A stretch of DNA of 11,115 bases. Origin: DATKWS01 sp035529435. GTDB taxonomy: Bacteria; Krumholzibacteriota; Krumholzibacteriia; Krumholzibacteriales; Krumholzibacteriaceae. Shown piece by piece: positions 1 through 6,090 of the stretch; positions within the stretch are counted from its first letter, which is position 1, and each line of letters begins with the position of its first letter. The stretch lies in contig DATKWS010000145.1 of the NCBI GenBank assembly GCA_035529435.1, positions 1-11,115 on the forward strand. The letters run 5' to 3'. A program made the position numbers and the translations under genes. A model generated the notes under the pieces. That model saw only the letters and a list, made by a program, of their open reading frames with translations. It did not search any database and had not been told where the DNA came from.

Positions 1-135
1 GCTGGGGATATACCGCCCCCGTTCTATCGAATTGATCGTCTGCCGCGAGACGCGCATCACACGCGCCAGGTCCTCCTGGGTCACCTTCGCCTTTTTCCGG
101 TGCTCACGGACGCTGTTCTTGATCGAATCATTCAT
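1..135 (-). CDS. Xre-family helix-turn-helix regulator (C-terminus cut by window edge)
   Basis: This is the first 45 residues of a small DNA-binding regulator of the compact Cro/C1 type, usually about 65-70 aa in full. The helix-turn-helix is clear: TQEDLARVM (residues 19-27) is the scaffold helix and SRQTINSIE (30-38) the recognition helix, followed by the family signature RGRYIPS (39-45). The ATG at 135 lies inside the end of the upstream membrane-protein gene (overlap 128-135, ATGAATGA), so the two are probably translationally coupled; a GGAG sits about 11 nt upstream. Small regulators of this kind are often paired with short membrane proteins. The pair is probably transcribed from the promoter at 485-512, and this protein is my best candidate for binding the palindromes there, which is inference. 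The target beyond autoregulation is unknown. Confidence 0.88.
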   Translation of the reverse strand, partial: MNDSIKNSVREHRKKAKVTQEDLARVMRVSRQTINSIERGRYIPS

Positions 136-313
136 GGCTGAGTGCGCTCCGTATCAAGGCGAACACGCTCAACGCGAATGCCAGGCCGAGCAACAGACCC
201 TCGAAGAATGTCACCCACCGGGACCCGTCTGAGAAGAGGTGTCCCAAGAGGATCGAAACGGTGAGGGACACCATCGCGATCGGGAGTACCATCCGGTCAT
301 TTCTTATTAACAT
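128..313 (-). CDS. small two-helix membrane protein paired with the HTH regulator
   Basis: A 61-aa protein with two hydrophobic segments, roughly residues 8-28 (VLPIAMVSLTVSILLGHLF) and 35-56 (TFFEGLLLGLAFALSVFALI), joined by a short polar turn (SDGSRW). It has no signal peptidase site and should be an inner-membrane hairpin protein. The ATG at 313 is preceded by a good GGGGAG ribosome binding site. Its stop codon overlaps the start of the HTH gene by 8 nt. Short membrane proteins next to compact Xre regulators are a recurring two-gene arrangement; the membrane partner may tether or modulate the regulator, but nothing in the sequence shows this. I do not recognise a named family. Leader length from the predicted promoter is about 165 nt. 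Confidence 0.75.
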   Translation of the reverse strand: MLIRNDRMVLPIAMVSLTVSILLGHLFSDGSRWVTFFEGLLLGLAFALSVFALIRSALSHE

Positions 314-455
314 GCTATTCTCCCCGTTCGTGTTTAAGTGGCGCTTTTGCAGTATCTCGCGGGAACCTTATGCGGCGATCCCCATGATCGATCATGGGCG
401 CCACCGCACGTTTCCCACGGATCGCTACCGCGTTGCGGCCCCGGTTCCGCCGCAT

Positions 456-483
456 CAAAATGTAAAGCTCGCTTTACATTTTG
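456..483. promoter_or_regulatory. perfect palindromic operator candidate (start-site proximal)
   Basis: Inverted repeat with 13-bp perfect arms, CAAAATGTAAAGC and GCTTTACATTTTG, around a 2-nt centre TC (469-470). The core is TGTAAA-N6-TTTACA, typical of a dimeric regulator site. It covers the predicted transcription start of the minus-strand promoter, so occupancy should block initiation. The likely binder is the HTH protein encoded at 1-135 (inference). Confidence 0.7.
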
Positions 484-484
484 G

Positions 485-512
485 AATATAGCAGCCCCGG
501 CAAAAATGTCAA
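485..512 (-). promoter_or_regulatory. sigma-70-type promoter of the membrane-protein/HTH pair
   Basis: Read on the minus strand: TTGACA (512-507), 16-nt spacer, TATATT (490-485). The -35 hexamer is a perfect consensus and the -10 is 5/6. Expected transcription start is near 478, which falls within the downstream palindrome. Direction and distance fit the genes starting at 313 and 135. Confidence 0.7.
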
Positions 513-529
513 GCTCGCTTTACATTTTT
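502..529. promoter_or_regulatory. second palindromic operator candidate, overlapping the -35 box
   Basis: A second copy of the same palindrome: arms of 13 bp (502-514 and 517-529) around the same TC centre, with one mismatch (C510 against T521). Centre-to-centre distance to the first copy is 46 bp. The mismatched base is the G of the minus-strand TTGACA, so the operator departs from symmetry exactly where the -35 consensus needs it. A further inverted half-site (ATGTAAA, 530-536) follows. Confidence 0.65.
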
Positions 530-540
530 ATGTAAATTTT

Positions 541-782
541 TTAGGGAGAAAGAAGCCGCAGGTCGTATATCATTCTATAATATAATAACATACGTACTAT
601 TACTCCTGGCGTCAGGGAGTGTTTCACGTATATCAAACGGCCATGGAGAGAGCGGTACCGATAGGAACTTCCACGCCACGCGGAACGTGTTCTCATGCGC
701 TGGGGAAGGTCGACGGCGACCGGTACCGTGTCGTCTACGGCGGTCTCCACGTCGATCCGATCGGCGGCGCCGCGCTACCCAA
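541..782. other. intergenic stretch without a recognised gene
   Basis: I find no credible gene here. It holds an AT-rich patch with two overlapping TATAAT-like hexamers on the plus strand (576-586) without a matching -35, and two copies of the 8-bp palindrome CGGTACCG (near 653 and 721). Open frames on both strands lack ribosome binding sites and family resemblance. Confidence 0.4.
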
Positions 783-1223
783 TCACCACATCGGCGAGCT
801 CACGATAACGACGATGAACGAGTCCGGTTGGCTGCCGCAGGCGGTTATGAGGTAAGCCACCGGATCCACATGTGCATACGGCCGATAGCCTACTTCACCG
901 GGGCGGCGCGCCATATCCTCATCCGCCGCCGGCTCCGTGTATCTTCCCGTAAACGGATTCAGGAGATACCCATCGTCCGGCATCAGATCCATGATGGTTT
1001 TGCCCGTCAACGTCGTGTCGGTGTCGATGTTCCAGGCATATATTCCCTCGTTCTGGCGGGAGAATTCGTCCGCCGCCATACTGAGCTTCACACAATTGGC
1101 CCTGACGATGTCTTCCCTCTCCACATCGGTCAGTTCCCGCGGGCATACGTTGCATGTGTCCTCGCTGCACCCGCATGTGTATAGGAGCAGTGATGCAATA
1201 AGTAGTATGATCGCGTTTCTCAT
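783..1223 (-). CDS. lipoprotein or secreted protein with a pseudopilin (GspG-type) C-terminal domain
   Basis: A 146-aa protein. The start at 1223 is chosen because AAGGAG stands about 8 nt upstream and it places a clean export signal at the N-terminus (MRNAIILLIASLLLYTCGC). Cys17 or Cys19 could be lipidated, though neither gives a textbook lipobox. The mature part begins with a Cys-rich stretch (C24, C27) and an amphipathic helix (about 33-57), then a segment resembling the end of type II secretion major pseudopilins: DLMPDDGYLLNPFTG (79-93), GEVGYRPY (109-116) and AYLITACG (123-130). True pseudopilins carry a prepilin-peptidase site and a long N-terminal helix; here both are replaced by the export signal, so this is a stand-alone pilin-like globular domain rather than a pilus subunit. 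The gene is monocistronic. Its function is unknown. Confidence 0.8.
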   Translation of the reverse strand: MRNAIILLIASLLLYTCGCSEDTCNVCPRELTDVEREDIVRANCVKLSMAADEFSRQNEGIYAWNIDTDTTLTGKTIMDLMPDDGYLLNPFTGRYTEPAADEDMARRPGEVGYRPYAHVDPVAYLITACGSQPDSFIVVIVSSPMW

Positions 1224-1355
1224 ATCGTAATCACTCCTTTTCAATCGATCCAAGTATAGGACCCCATTATAATGAACGCATATGACATGCCGTCTGATTG
1301 CATGATAATCATCTAGCTTCTATCTCATTTATTTTATATTACTTAAATATATATA

Positions 1356-1380
1356 CGGGGCGCCCGCTCCGGCCGCCCCG
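1356..1380. other. GC-rich stem-loop upstream of the hydrolase promoter
   Basis: CGGGGCG (1356-1362) pairs with CGCCCCG (1374-1380), with two further GC pairs inside. On the minus strand it is followed by an AT-rich tract (TATATATATTT), so it could stop antisense transcription coming from the hydrolase side. On the plus strand it has no T tract. The rest of the 1224-1554 gap holds only the promoter below and the likely promoter region of the minus gene (TATAAT at 1271-1266 with a weak -35). Confidence 0.4.
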
Positions 1381-1395
1381 AAACCATAGCGCGCT

Positions 1396-1424
1396 TTGAC
1401 CGGTTACTGCATATATGCTAACAT
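1396..1424 (+). promoter_or_regulatory. extended -10 promoter of the hydrolase/SDR operon
   Basis: TTGACC (1396-1401), 17-nt spacer, TAACAT (1419-1424) with the extended element TG at 1416-1417. Expected start near 1431, giving a leader of about 125 nt before the ATG at 1555. Confidence 0.6.
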
Positions 1425-1554
1425 CGATCTGCGATCGCCTGGAGGCTGGATCGAGGTGCATGCGCTGTTCCGCCATGAATTCCATTGTTCGCAGCAGCGA
1501 TGAGGTGCCGGCATGGAACGCCGGTGAATAATAAACGCCGAGGATCATAAGGCC

Positions 1555-2703
1555 ATGAAAAATAACGATAAAACGACGTTCACACTCCCTGTCGGTTATC
1601 ACCGGTTCCACAAGAACCAGCTCTTCAACTTCCAGTTGAACCGGTGGCATTCCCTCGGATACGCCCGGTTCGAGGATATGGAAGAGGCCGGGCGCAGGAT
1701 CGACTCGTTCGATGACTGGAAAGCGGAAATGGTACGGTTGGAGGAAACGGCCCTCGCGGAGGAGAGGCTCATGAACGCGGCGTTCTATTACCGGGCGGCC
1801 GAGTTTTATACATTCCAGGGAGATCCCGATAAGGATCGTTTCTACGATACATTCATCGACCTCTTCTACAAGATATTCGAGAATGACGGCATAGAGCGAT
1901 TCGAGGTCCCGTACAGGGACGCATTTCTACCGGCGCTGAGAGTAGGCGCCGCGGGCGATGACCCGAAGGGCGTCATCGTCATGCACGGGGGCTTCGATTC
2001 CTTTATCGAGGAGTTTTATTCCTGGATGCGATATTTCTCGGACCACGGATACACGGTGATCGCGTTCGAGGGTCCCGGGCAGGGCGCCGCCCGCAGAAAA
2101 TGCGGACTCGCGCTCGATTACGAGTGGGAGAAACCGGCAAAAGCGATTCTGGATTATTTCGGGCCGGACGAGGTGACATGGCTCGGCATATCGATGGGCG
2201 GCTGGTTCTGCTTCAGGGCCGCGGCGTTCGAGCCGCGGATAAGGCGGGTCATCGCCTCGGGCATCGCGTATGATTACATGAAATTCGTGAATGTCGCCGG
2301 TCAGATGATGATGAAATTCTTTTTCAAGTATCTGAAGGGATTCTCGAATTGGATGACGCTCAAGAAAATGAAATCGGATGGAATGCATGCCTGGTCAATC
2401 GGCAACCTGATGTATATGACCAAGACCGAGACGCCGATGGACGCGGCCGGTATCGCCATGCGGCTCAATGCGGGGAACCTTCATTCGGATCTGGTGAAAC
2501 AGGATGTCCTGATCCTCACGGGGCGGGAGGATCATTTCATACCATTCAAGATGCATGACATGCAGGTAAAGGCATTGACCAATGCCGGATCGGTGACCGC
2601 CCGGGTTTTCACCAGGGAAGAGCACGCACAGAATCATTGCCAGATCGGAAACATGGGTCTTGCGCTCGACGTCATGACGCAGTGGCTCGACGCACAATCG
2701 TGA
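1555..2703 (+). CDS. alpha/beta hydrolase (FrsA / 2,6-dihydroxypseudooxynicotine hydrolase-like)
   Basis: A 382-aa cytoplasmic serine hydrolase. The N-terminal ~115 residues are helical and rich in aromatics, as in the FrsA/DUF1100-like and 2,6-dihydroxypseudooxynicotine hydrolase branch, where such a cap precedes the core. The core shows the oxyanion-hole motif VMHGGFDS (142-149), GPGQG (173-177), nucleophile elbow GISMGG with Ser213, acid Asp326 in TGREDHFIP, and the histidine region EEHAQNHCQIGN, where His361 is the likeliest catalytic base (His357 is the alternative). There is no signal peptide. An in-frame TGA at 1525 excludes an upstream ATG start; GAGG about 12 nt before the ATG is a weak ribosome binding site. 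The next gene starts 32 nt downstream. Family assignment is firm; the substrate (ester, amide or C-C bond) cannot be read from the sequence. Confidence 0.88.
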   Translation: MKNNDKTTFTLPVGYHRFHKNQLFNFQLNRWHSLGYARFEDMEEAGRRIDSFDDWKAEMVRLEETALAEERLMNAAFYYRAAEFYTFQGDPDKDRFYDTFIDLFYKIFENDGIERFEVPYRDAFLPALRVGAAGDDPKGVIVMHGGFDSFIEEFYSWMRYFSDHGYTVIAFEGPGQGAARRKCGLALDYEWEKPAKAILDYFGPDEVTWLGISMGGWFCFRAAAFEPRIRRVIASGIAYDYMKFVNVAGQMMMKFFFKYLKGFSNWMTLKKMKSDGMHAWSIGNLMYMTKTETPMDAAGIAMRLNAGNLHSDLVKQDVLILTGREDHFIPFKMHDMQVKALTNAGSVTARVFTREEHAQNHCQIGNMGLALDVMTQWLDAQS

Positions 2704-2735
2704 TCCGGGTACGATCGCGCTGCATGGAGTATCCA

Positions 2736-4241
2736 ATGAGCACTACGGCAACGCCACAACCCTGGAAGGACAAGAATCTCTTCTGCCATGACCTGCCGAC
2801 CGAGCCGCGCCCGGAGGTCGGCACGGTGCTTGTGACCGGCGCGTGCGGATACATCGGCGGGCGCCTCGTCCCCGAGCTCCTCGCGCGGGGGTACCGGGTG
2901 CGTGTCATGGTGCGGGGCACGTCTCCAAAGTGCACCTGGCCCGAAGCCGAGATGGCCGTCGCCGATGCGCTCGACTACGAGAGCCTGAAAGAAGCGCTGA
3001 ACGGTGTCAGTGTCGCCTATTATCTCATACACTCGATGCTGCTCGGCACGAGGGAGTTCGCCCGGGCCGATATACGGGCCGCCGAGAATTTCCGTCGGGC
3101 CGCCGAAGAGATGAACGTCGGCCGGATCATCTACCTCGGGGGGCTCGGTGATGTCCGGAGCAAGCTGTCCCAGCACCTGCGGAGCAGGATGGAGGTCGCC
3201 CGGGAGCTGGCGCGCGGGAAAACGCCCGTGACGATCCTGCGGGCGGCGGTGATCATCGGCTCGGGAAGCGCCTCGTACGAGATCATCAAGCACATCGTTC
3301 TGAAGCTGCCGATCATTCCGATACCGGGCTTCGCGCGGAACCTGTGCCAGCCGATCGCGGTCCGTGACGTCATAAAGTACCTCGTCGGGGTACTGGAGAA
3401 TCCCGAAACGGCGGGCAGGACATTCGACATCGGCGGCGACGAGATCATGACGTACGGGCGGATGGTCAGGATCGTCGCCGAGCTGCTCCGCAGGCGCCGG
3501 CTGTTCGTTCCGTTCCTTTTCTCCAACATCCGGTTGTACGCGTACATCGCGGGGCTCCTCACGCCGGTGCCCGATCAGATCACCCGGGCCCTGATGGAGG
3601 GGCTGCGGAACGATGTGTCCTGCCAGGACGATTCGATCAGGCGGCAGATCCCGTTCGAGACGATCAGCTATCGCACATCGATCGTGCGCGCGATGACGCG
3701 CGAAGAGCAGGATCGTGTGCACACGCGCTGGTCCGACGCCTATCCGCCGGCGCACGAGCTGGCCCTGAAGCTGAACGAGCTCGCCGGGGCGCCGAAGTAC
3801 ATGGCCGCCTACTCGATCATCGCGGGGAAGGACGAATCGGCGTTGTTCCGCTCTCTCTGCAGAATCGGCGGCGCGGAGGGCTGGTTCCGCGGAAACTGGA
3901 TGTGGCGCATGCGGGGAGCATTCGACCGGCTCATCGGCGGCGTGGGAACCTCGCGTGGACGCAGGCAGCTTTCGGGTCTCTACGTCGACGATGTAGTCGA
4001 TTTCTGGCGCGTCGAGGATCTCGAGGAAAACCGGCGGCTCCTGCTGCGCTCCGAGATGCGGTTGCCGGGAAAGACCTGGCTGGAATTCCGGATCAAACCG
4101 GAGGGAACGGCGAACAGGTTGTTCGTCAAAGCATACTACCATTCGACGGGCCTGTTCGGAAGACTCTACTGGTACATATTTCTTCCGTTCCATAGATACA
4201 TCTTCAAGGGATTGATCAGGCAGATCGCCGAGCGGAGCTGA
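2736..4241 (+). CDS. SDR-family NAD(P)-binding oxidoreductase with C-terminal DUF2867 domain
   Basis: A 501-aa fusion. Residues about 30-330 are an atypical/extended short-chain dehydrogenase: the nucleotide-binding loop TGACGYIG (34-41), the family block AYYLIHSM (94-101), IYLGGLGD (132-139) and GSGSASYE. The C-terminal ~150 residues match DUF2867, with GNWMWRMRGAFDRLIGG and RGRRQLSG, then DFWRV around residue 422 and LPGKTWLEF. This arrangement is known in proteins annotated as SDR family oxidoreductase/DUF2867, whose reaction is unestablished. The start at 2736 is preferred over an open frame running back to 2637 because GGAG lies 6 nt upstream; ATG at 2724 is possible. It follows the hydrolase closely, so co-transcription and linked catabolic or detoxifying roles are plausible but unproven. 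The basic, aromatic C-terminus (YWYIFLPFHRYIFKG) may associate with the membrane. Confidence 0.88.
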   Translation: MSTTATPQPWKDKNLFCHDLPTEPRPEVGTVLVTGACGYIGGRLVPELLARGYRVRVMVRGTSPKCTWPEAEMAVADALDYESLKEALNGVSVAYYLIHSMLLGTREFARADIRAAENFRRAAEEMNVGRIIYLGGLGDVRSKLSQHLRSRMEVARELARGKTPVTILRAAVIIGSGSASYEIIKHIVLKLPIIPIPGFARNLCQPIAVRDVIKYLVGVLENPETAGRTFDIGGDEIMTYGRMVRIVAELLRRRRLFVPFLFSNIRLYAYIAGLLTPVPDQITRALMEGLRNDVSCQDDSIRRQIPFETISYRTSIVRAMTREEQDRVHTRWSDAYPPAHELALKLNELAGAPKYMAAYSIIAGKDESALFRSLCRIGGAEGWFRGNWMWRMRGAFDRLIGGVGTSRGRRQLSGLYVDDVVDFWRVEDLEENRRLLLRSEMRLPGKTWLEFRIKPEGTANRLFVKAYYHSTGLFGRLYWYIFLPFHRYIFKGLIRQIAERS

Positions 4242-4301
4242 GGGTGCACGGCCCGGCCTGGATCCCGAGAAGCCATAATCACTTGTAAAATAAGATAATC
4301 C

Positions 4302-4330
4302 TATACAACGAGAGCCATTTGTGATATACT
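4302..4330 (+). promoter_or_regulatory. orphan extended -10 promoter
   Basis: TATACA (4302-4307), 17-nt spacer, TATACT (4325-4330) with TG at 4322-4323. Transcription would start near 4337 into non-coding DNA; the only nearby start (ATG 4363, poorly spaced from AAGGAG at 4342) opens a 4-codon frame. It could drive a structured RNA or a ~470-nt leader for dinB. Confidence 0.5.
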
Positions 4331-4430
4331 GGTAACGTGTGAAGGAGTAAACAAGATTTTACATGCAGGGGAGGTAAAGTCCCAACGATCGACCTGTTAT
4401 AACGCCCTTTACATCATACATCCCTCACTC

Positions 4431-4664
4431 CCATTGAGCATGTGATCTCCCGTCCGGTCTCCGCATGCCGGACAAAGGGGATGCCGATAGTTGGCTGGAG
4501 GGGAACTGATGGGTATGGGAACCAGATCGCTTCCGGCGCTCTCTTCCAGTGTATCCGCGCCGATAGGGAAGTACGCGCCATGAGGACGGTCCTCTGCGGA
4601 AAGCGGGACCGGGATCTGGTTACGGTAAGAGGGGAAGCGGGGAGACGCACTTCCGCTTCCCCTC
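4431..4664. ncRNA. candidate structured RNA (nested inverted repeats, three-way junction)
   Basis: Several compatible helices can be drawn. A 6-bp hairpin pairs 4452-4457 with 4468-4473. A closing stem AACCAGATC (4520-4528) pairs with GATCTGGTT (4613-4621), extended inside by GCTTCC/GGAAAGC with one bulge (4529-4534/4598-4604). Within it, a long hairpin at 4535-4579 has three helices (GGCGC/GCGCC, CTTCC/GGAAG, TATC/GATA) separated by small internal loops, and a second hairpin GAGGA-CGG-TCCTC lies at 4582-4594. A 12-bp hairpin follows (4629-4664). No protein family is visible on either strand. Strand is undetermined; the promoter at 4302-4330 favours plus. It matches no riboswitch, 6S, SRP or RNase P signature I know. 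Confidence 0.35.
4629..4664. repeat. 12-bp perfect inverted repeat (stem-loop)
   Basis: GAGGGGAAGCGG (4629-4640) and CCGCTTCCCCTC (4653-4664) with a 12-nt loop. It is very stable but has no T tract on either strand, so it is not a classical intrinsic terminator. It may be the 3' end or processing signal of the structured block just upstream. Confidence 0.6.
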
Positions 4665-4755
4665 CGTGCGTACGGACTACATACGAAGCGGCGGGCATGA
4701 ACGACCGGTGTCACGGACGGTACGCCGGTTCTCGTGAATCCGGTATCGATGGTAA

Positions 4756-4784
4756 TGCCGGTGAAATCCCCCGTATGGTACAAT
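4756..4784 (+). promoter_or_regulatory. probable dinB promoter (extended -10)
   Basis: TACAAT (4779-4784) preceded by TG at 4776-4777; the -35 region (4756-4761, TGCCGG) is poor, as is usual for extended -10 promoters. Start would be near 4791, only about 16 nt before the ATG, with AGGGGG (4795-4800) as ribosome binding site. I see no LexA-type palindrome of the enterobacterial or Firmicutes consensus around it. Confidence 0.4.
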
Positions 4785-4806
4785 GGAACACGGCAGGGGG
4801 TTGTGC

Positions 4807-5988
4807 ATGAAACGCTGGGATCCGTCACAGCGGGTGATAGCACATATCGACATGGATGCGTTCTACGCATCCGTCGAGGCGCTGGACCGTCCGGATATCC
4901 GTGGAAAACCGGTGATCGTCGGCGGAAGCTCGCGGCGCGGGGTTGTATCGGCGGCGAGCTACGAGGCACGTGCCTTCGGCGTTCATTCGGCGATGCCGCT
5001 CTTCCAGGCGCGGCGGCTCTGTCCCTACGGCATTTTCCTGCCGGTGAGAATGTCGCGCTACCGGCAGGTCTCGCGTGTCGTGATGGGGTGCCTGCACGGG
5101 TTCTCGCCCCTCGTCGAGCAGGTCTCGGTCGATGAGGCCTATATCGATCTCACGGGGACGGAAAAGCTGTTCGGTGACCCATGGACGGCTGCCGGCCGGA
5201 TCAAGAACAGTATCCGCGAAAAAACCTCTCTCACCTGCTCGATCGGCATGTCGACGAGTAAGCTCCTCGCGAAGATCGCTTCCGATATGCACAAGCCCGA
5301 CGGTATCACGATCATACCGCCGGACGAGGTACGCCGGTTTCTCGATGAGCTCCCGATCGGCAGGGTCCCCGGCATCGGCGAGCGGAGCGAGGAAGGTCTC
5401 GCGAAGATCGGGATCAAGACGATCGGGGATGTCCTCGGTGTATCTCCCGGGTTCCTCATCGAGCGTTTCGGAAAATTCGGCGAACGTCTGCGGGCCATCG
5501 CCGAGGGGAGGGAAGCCTCGCCGGTGGTCCCGTTATCGCAGCCGAAGTCGGTCAGCCACGAGCAGACCCTCGAGGAGGATACGGACGATACGGAGATATT
5601 GAAACGGCACCTGATTCAGCAGGCCGGCAGTGTCGGAACGAGGCTCAGGCGCTACGGCCTTCTCGGCAAAACGGTAGTTCTCAAGATCAAGTTCGCGGAT
5701 TTCAGGCAGATCACCCATAACGCCACCCTGGATCGGCCCACGCAGGTGGGCAGGACGATCTATGGTGAGGCGGTACGGCTCCTCGAGGCCGAGCGGCTCG
5801 CAAAGAAGGTCAGGCTGATCGGTGTCGGCGTCTCGAACCTCGAGCCCGCAGGCGATCGCGGCCAGCTCGATCTCTTTTTCGAACGATCGCCGGGCGAGGA
5901 GAAGTGGGAGCGGGCCGAGCGCGCGATCGACGAGGTCGTGAGGCGGTTCGGCAGGGACGCCATCAAACCGGGCAGCGCGCTCGATTGA
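4807..5988 (+). CDS. dinB: DNA polymerase IV (Y-family translesion polymerase)
   Basis: A 393-aa Y-family polymerase, somewhat longer than E. coli DinB (351 aa). The palm carries the metal ligands Asp15 (HIDMDAFYASVE, 13-24), Asp109 and Glu110 (SVDEAYID, 107-114); Tyr20 sits at the steric-gate position. The finger motif is VSAASYEARAFGV (47-59). The helix-hairpin-helix of the thumb is visible around RVPGIGERSEEGLAKIGI, and the little-finger domain starts near KSVSHEQTLEED. QLDLF (353-357) is a good beta-clamp-binding motif, placed about 36 residues before the C-terminus rather than at its end. The start at 4807 is chosen over ATG 4783 because AGGGGG lies 6 nt upstream and the domain begins there. 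It synthesises short patches across damaged template at stalled forks. The gene is monocistronic and ends at the terminator at 6005-6033. Confidence 0.96.
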   Translation: MKRWDPSQRVIAHIDMDAFYASVEALDRPDIRGKPVIVGGSSRRGVVSAASYEARAFGVHSAMPLFQARRLCPYGIFLPVRMSRYRQVSRVVMGCLHGFSPLVEQVSVDEAYIDLTGTEKLFGDPWTAAGRIKNSIREKTSLTCSIGMSTSKLLAKIASDMHKPDGITIIPPDEVRRFLDELPIGRVPGIGERSEEGLAKIGIKTIGDVLGVSPGFLIERFGKFGERLRAIAEGREASPVVPLSQPKSVSHEQTLEEDTDDTEILKRHLIQQAGSVGTRLRRYGLLGKTVVLKIKFADFRQITHNATLDRPTQVGRTIYGEAVRLLEAERLAKKVRLIGVGVSNLEPAGDRGQLDLFFERSPGEEKWERAERAIDEVVRRFGRDAIKPGSALD

Positions 5989-6004
5989 GCGGCTGAGAAC
6001 GGTA

Positions 6005-6033
6005 AAACCCCGCGATACATGATCGCGGGGTTT
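6005..6033. terminator. bidirectional intrinsic terminator between dinB and the beta-barrel gene
   Basis: A perfect 12-bp stem, AAACCCCGCGAT (6005-6016) with ATCGCGGGGTTT (6022-6033), around a 5-nt loop. Each strand ends in a T-rich run (TTTAATTGT on plus; TTTTACC on minus), so it can stop both the plus-strand dinB transcript and the convergent minus-strand gene. Confidence 0.88.
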
Positions 6034-6090
6034 AATTGTACAGGTCCTACGTTCGCGGTGTGCCCGCGACCGGTTGGATCGTCCAGATCT

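Noticed and set aside
541..750. 69-codon minus-strand frame downstream of the pilin-like lipoprotein
   Set aside because: It begins with GTG, lacks a convincing ribosome binding site and shows no domain or signal features.
619..855. 78-codon plus-strand frame in the 541-782 gap
   Set aside because: No ribosome binding site, and it runs antisense into the 3' end of the pilin-like lipoprotein gene; no family resemblance.
2634..4193. 519-codon open frame on the minus strand
   Set aside because: It is antisense to the SDR-DUF2867 gene, which has unmistakable family motifs; the antisense translation is Arg/His/Pro-rich low-information sequence caused by high GC content.
4371..4383. GAGGTAAAGTCCC, similar to the GAGGAAAGTCC conserved region of RNase P RNA
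   Set aside because: The other universal RNase P elements, including ACAGAAA-type CR-V and the P4 partner, are missing at the right distances.
4620..4700. Possible group IIC intron junction (hairpin followed by GTGCG)
   Set aside because: No reverse transcriptase, no domain V, and the hairpin has no T tract; dinB begins too soon for an intron to fit.
4756..4806. LexA box upstream of dinB
   Set aside because: No match to the enterobacterial CTG-N10-CAG or Firmicutes GAAC-N4-GTTC palindromes; this phylum may use another motif, so SOS control is neither shown nor excluded.
4409..4969. Open frames on both strands across the 4242-4806 gap (186 and 94 codons minus, 122 codons plus)
   Set aside because: No ribosome binding sites, no recognisable domains, overlap with the dinB start, and composition typical of non-coding GC-rich DNA; the inverted repeats explain the region better.
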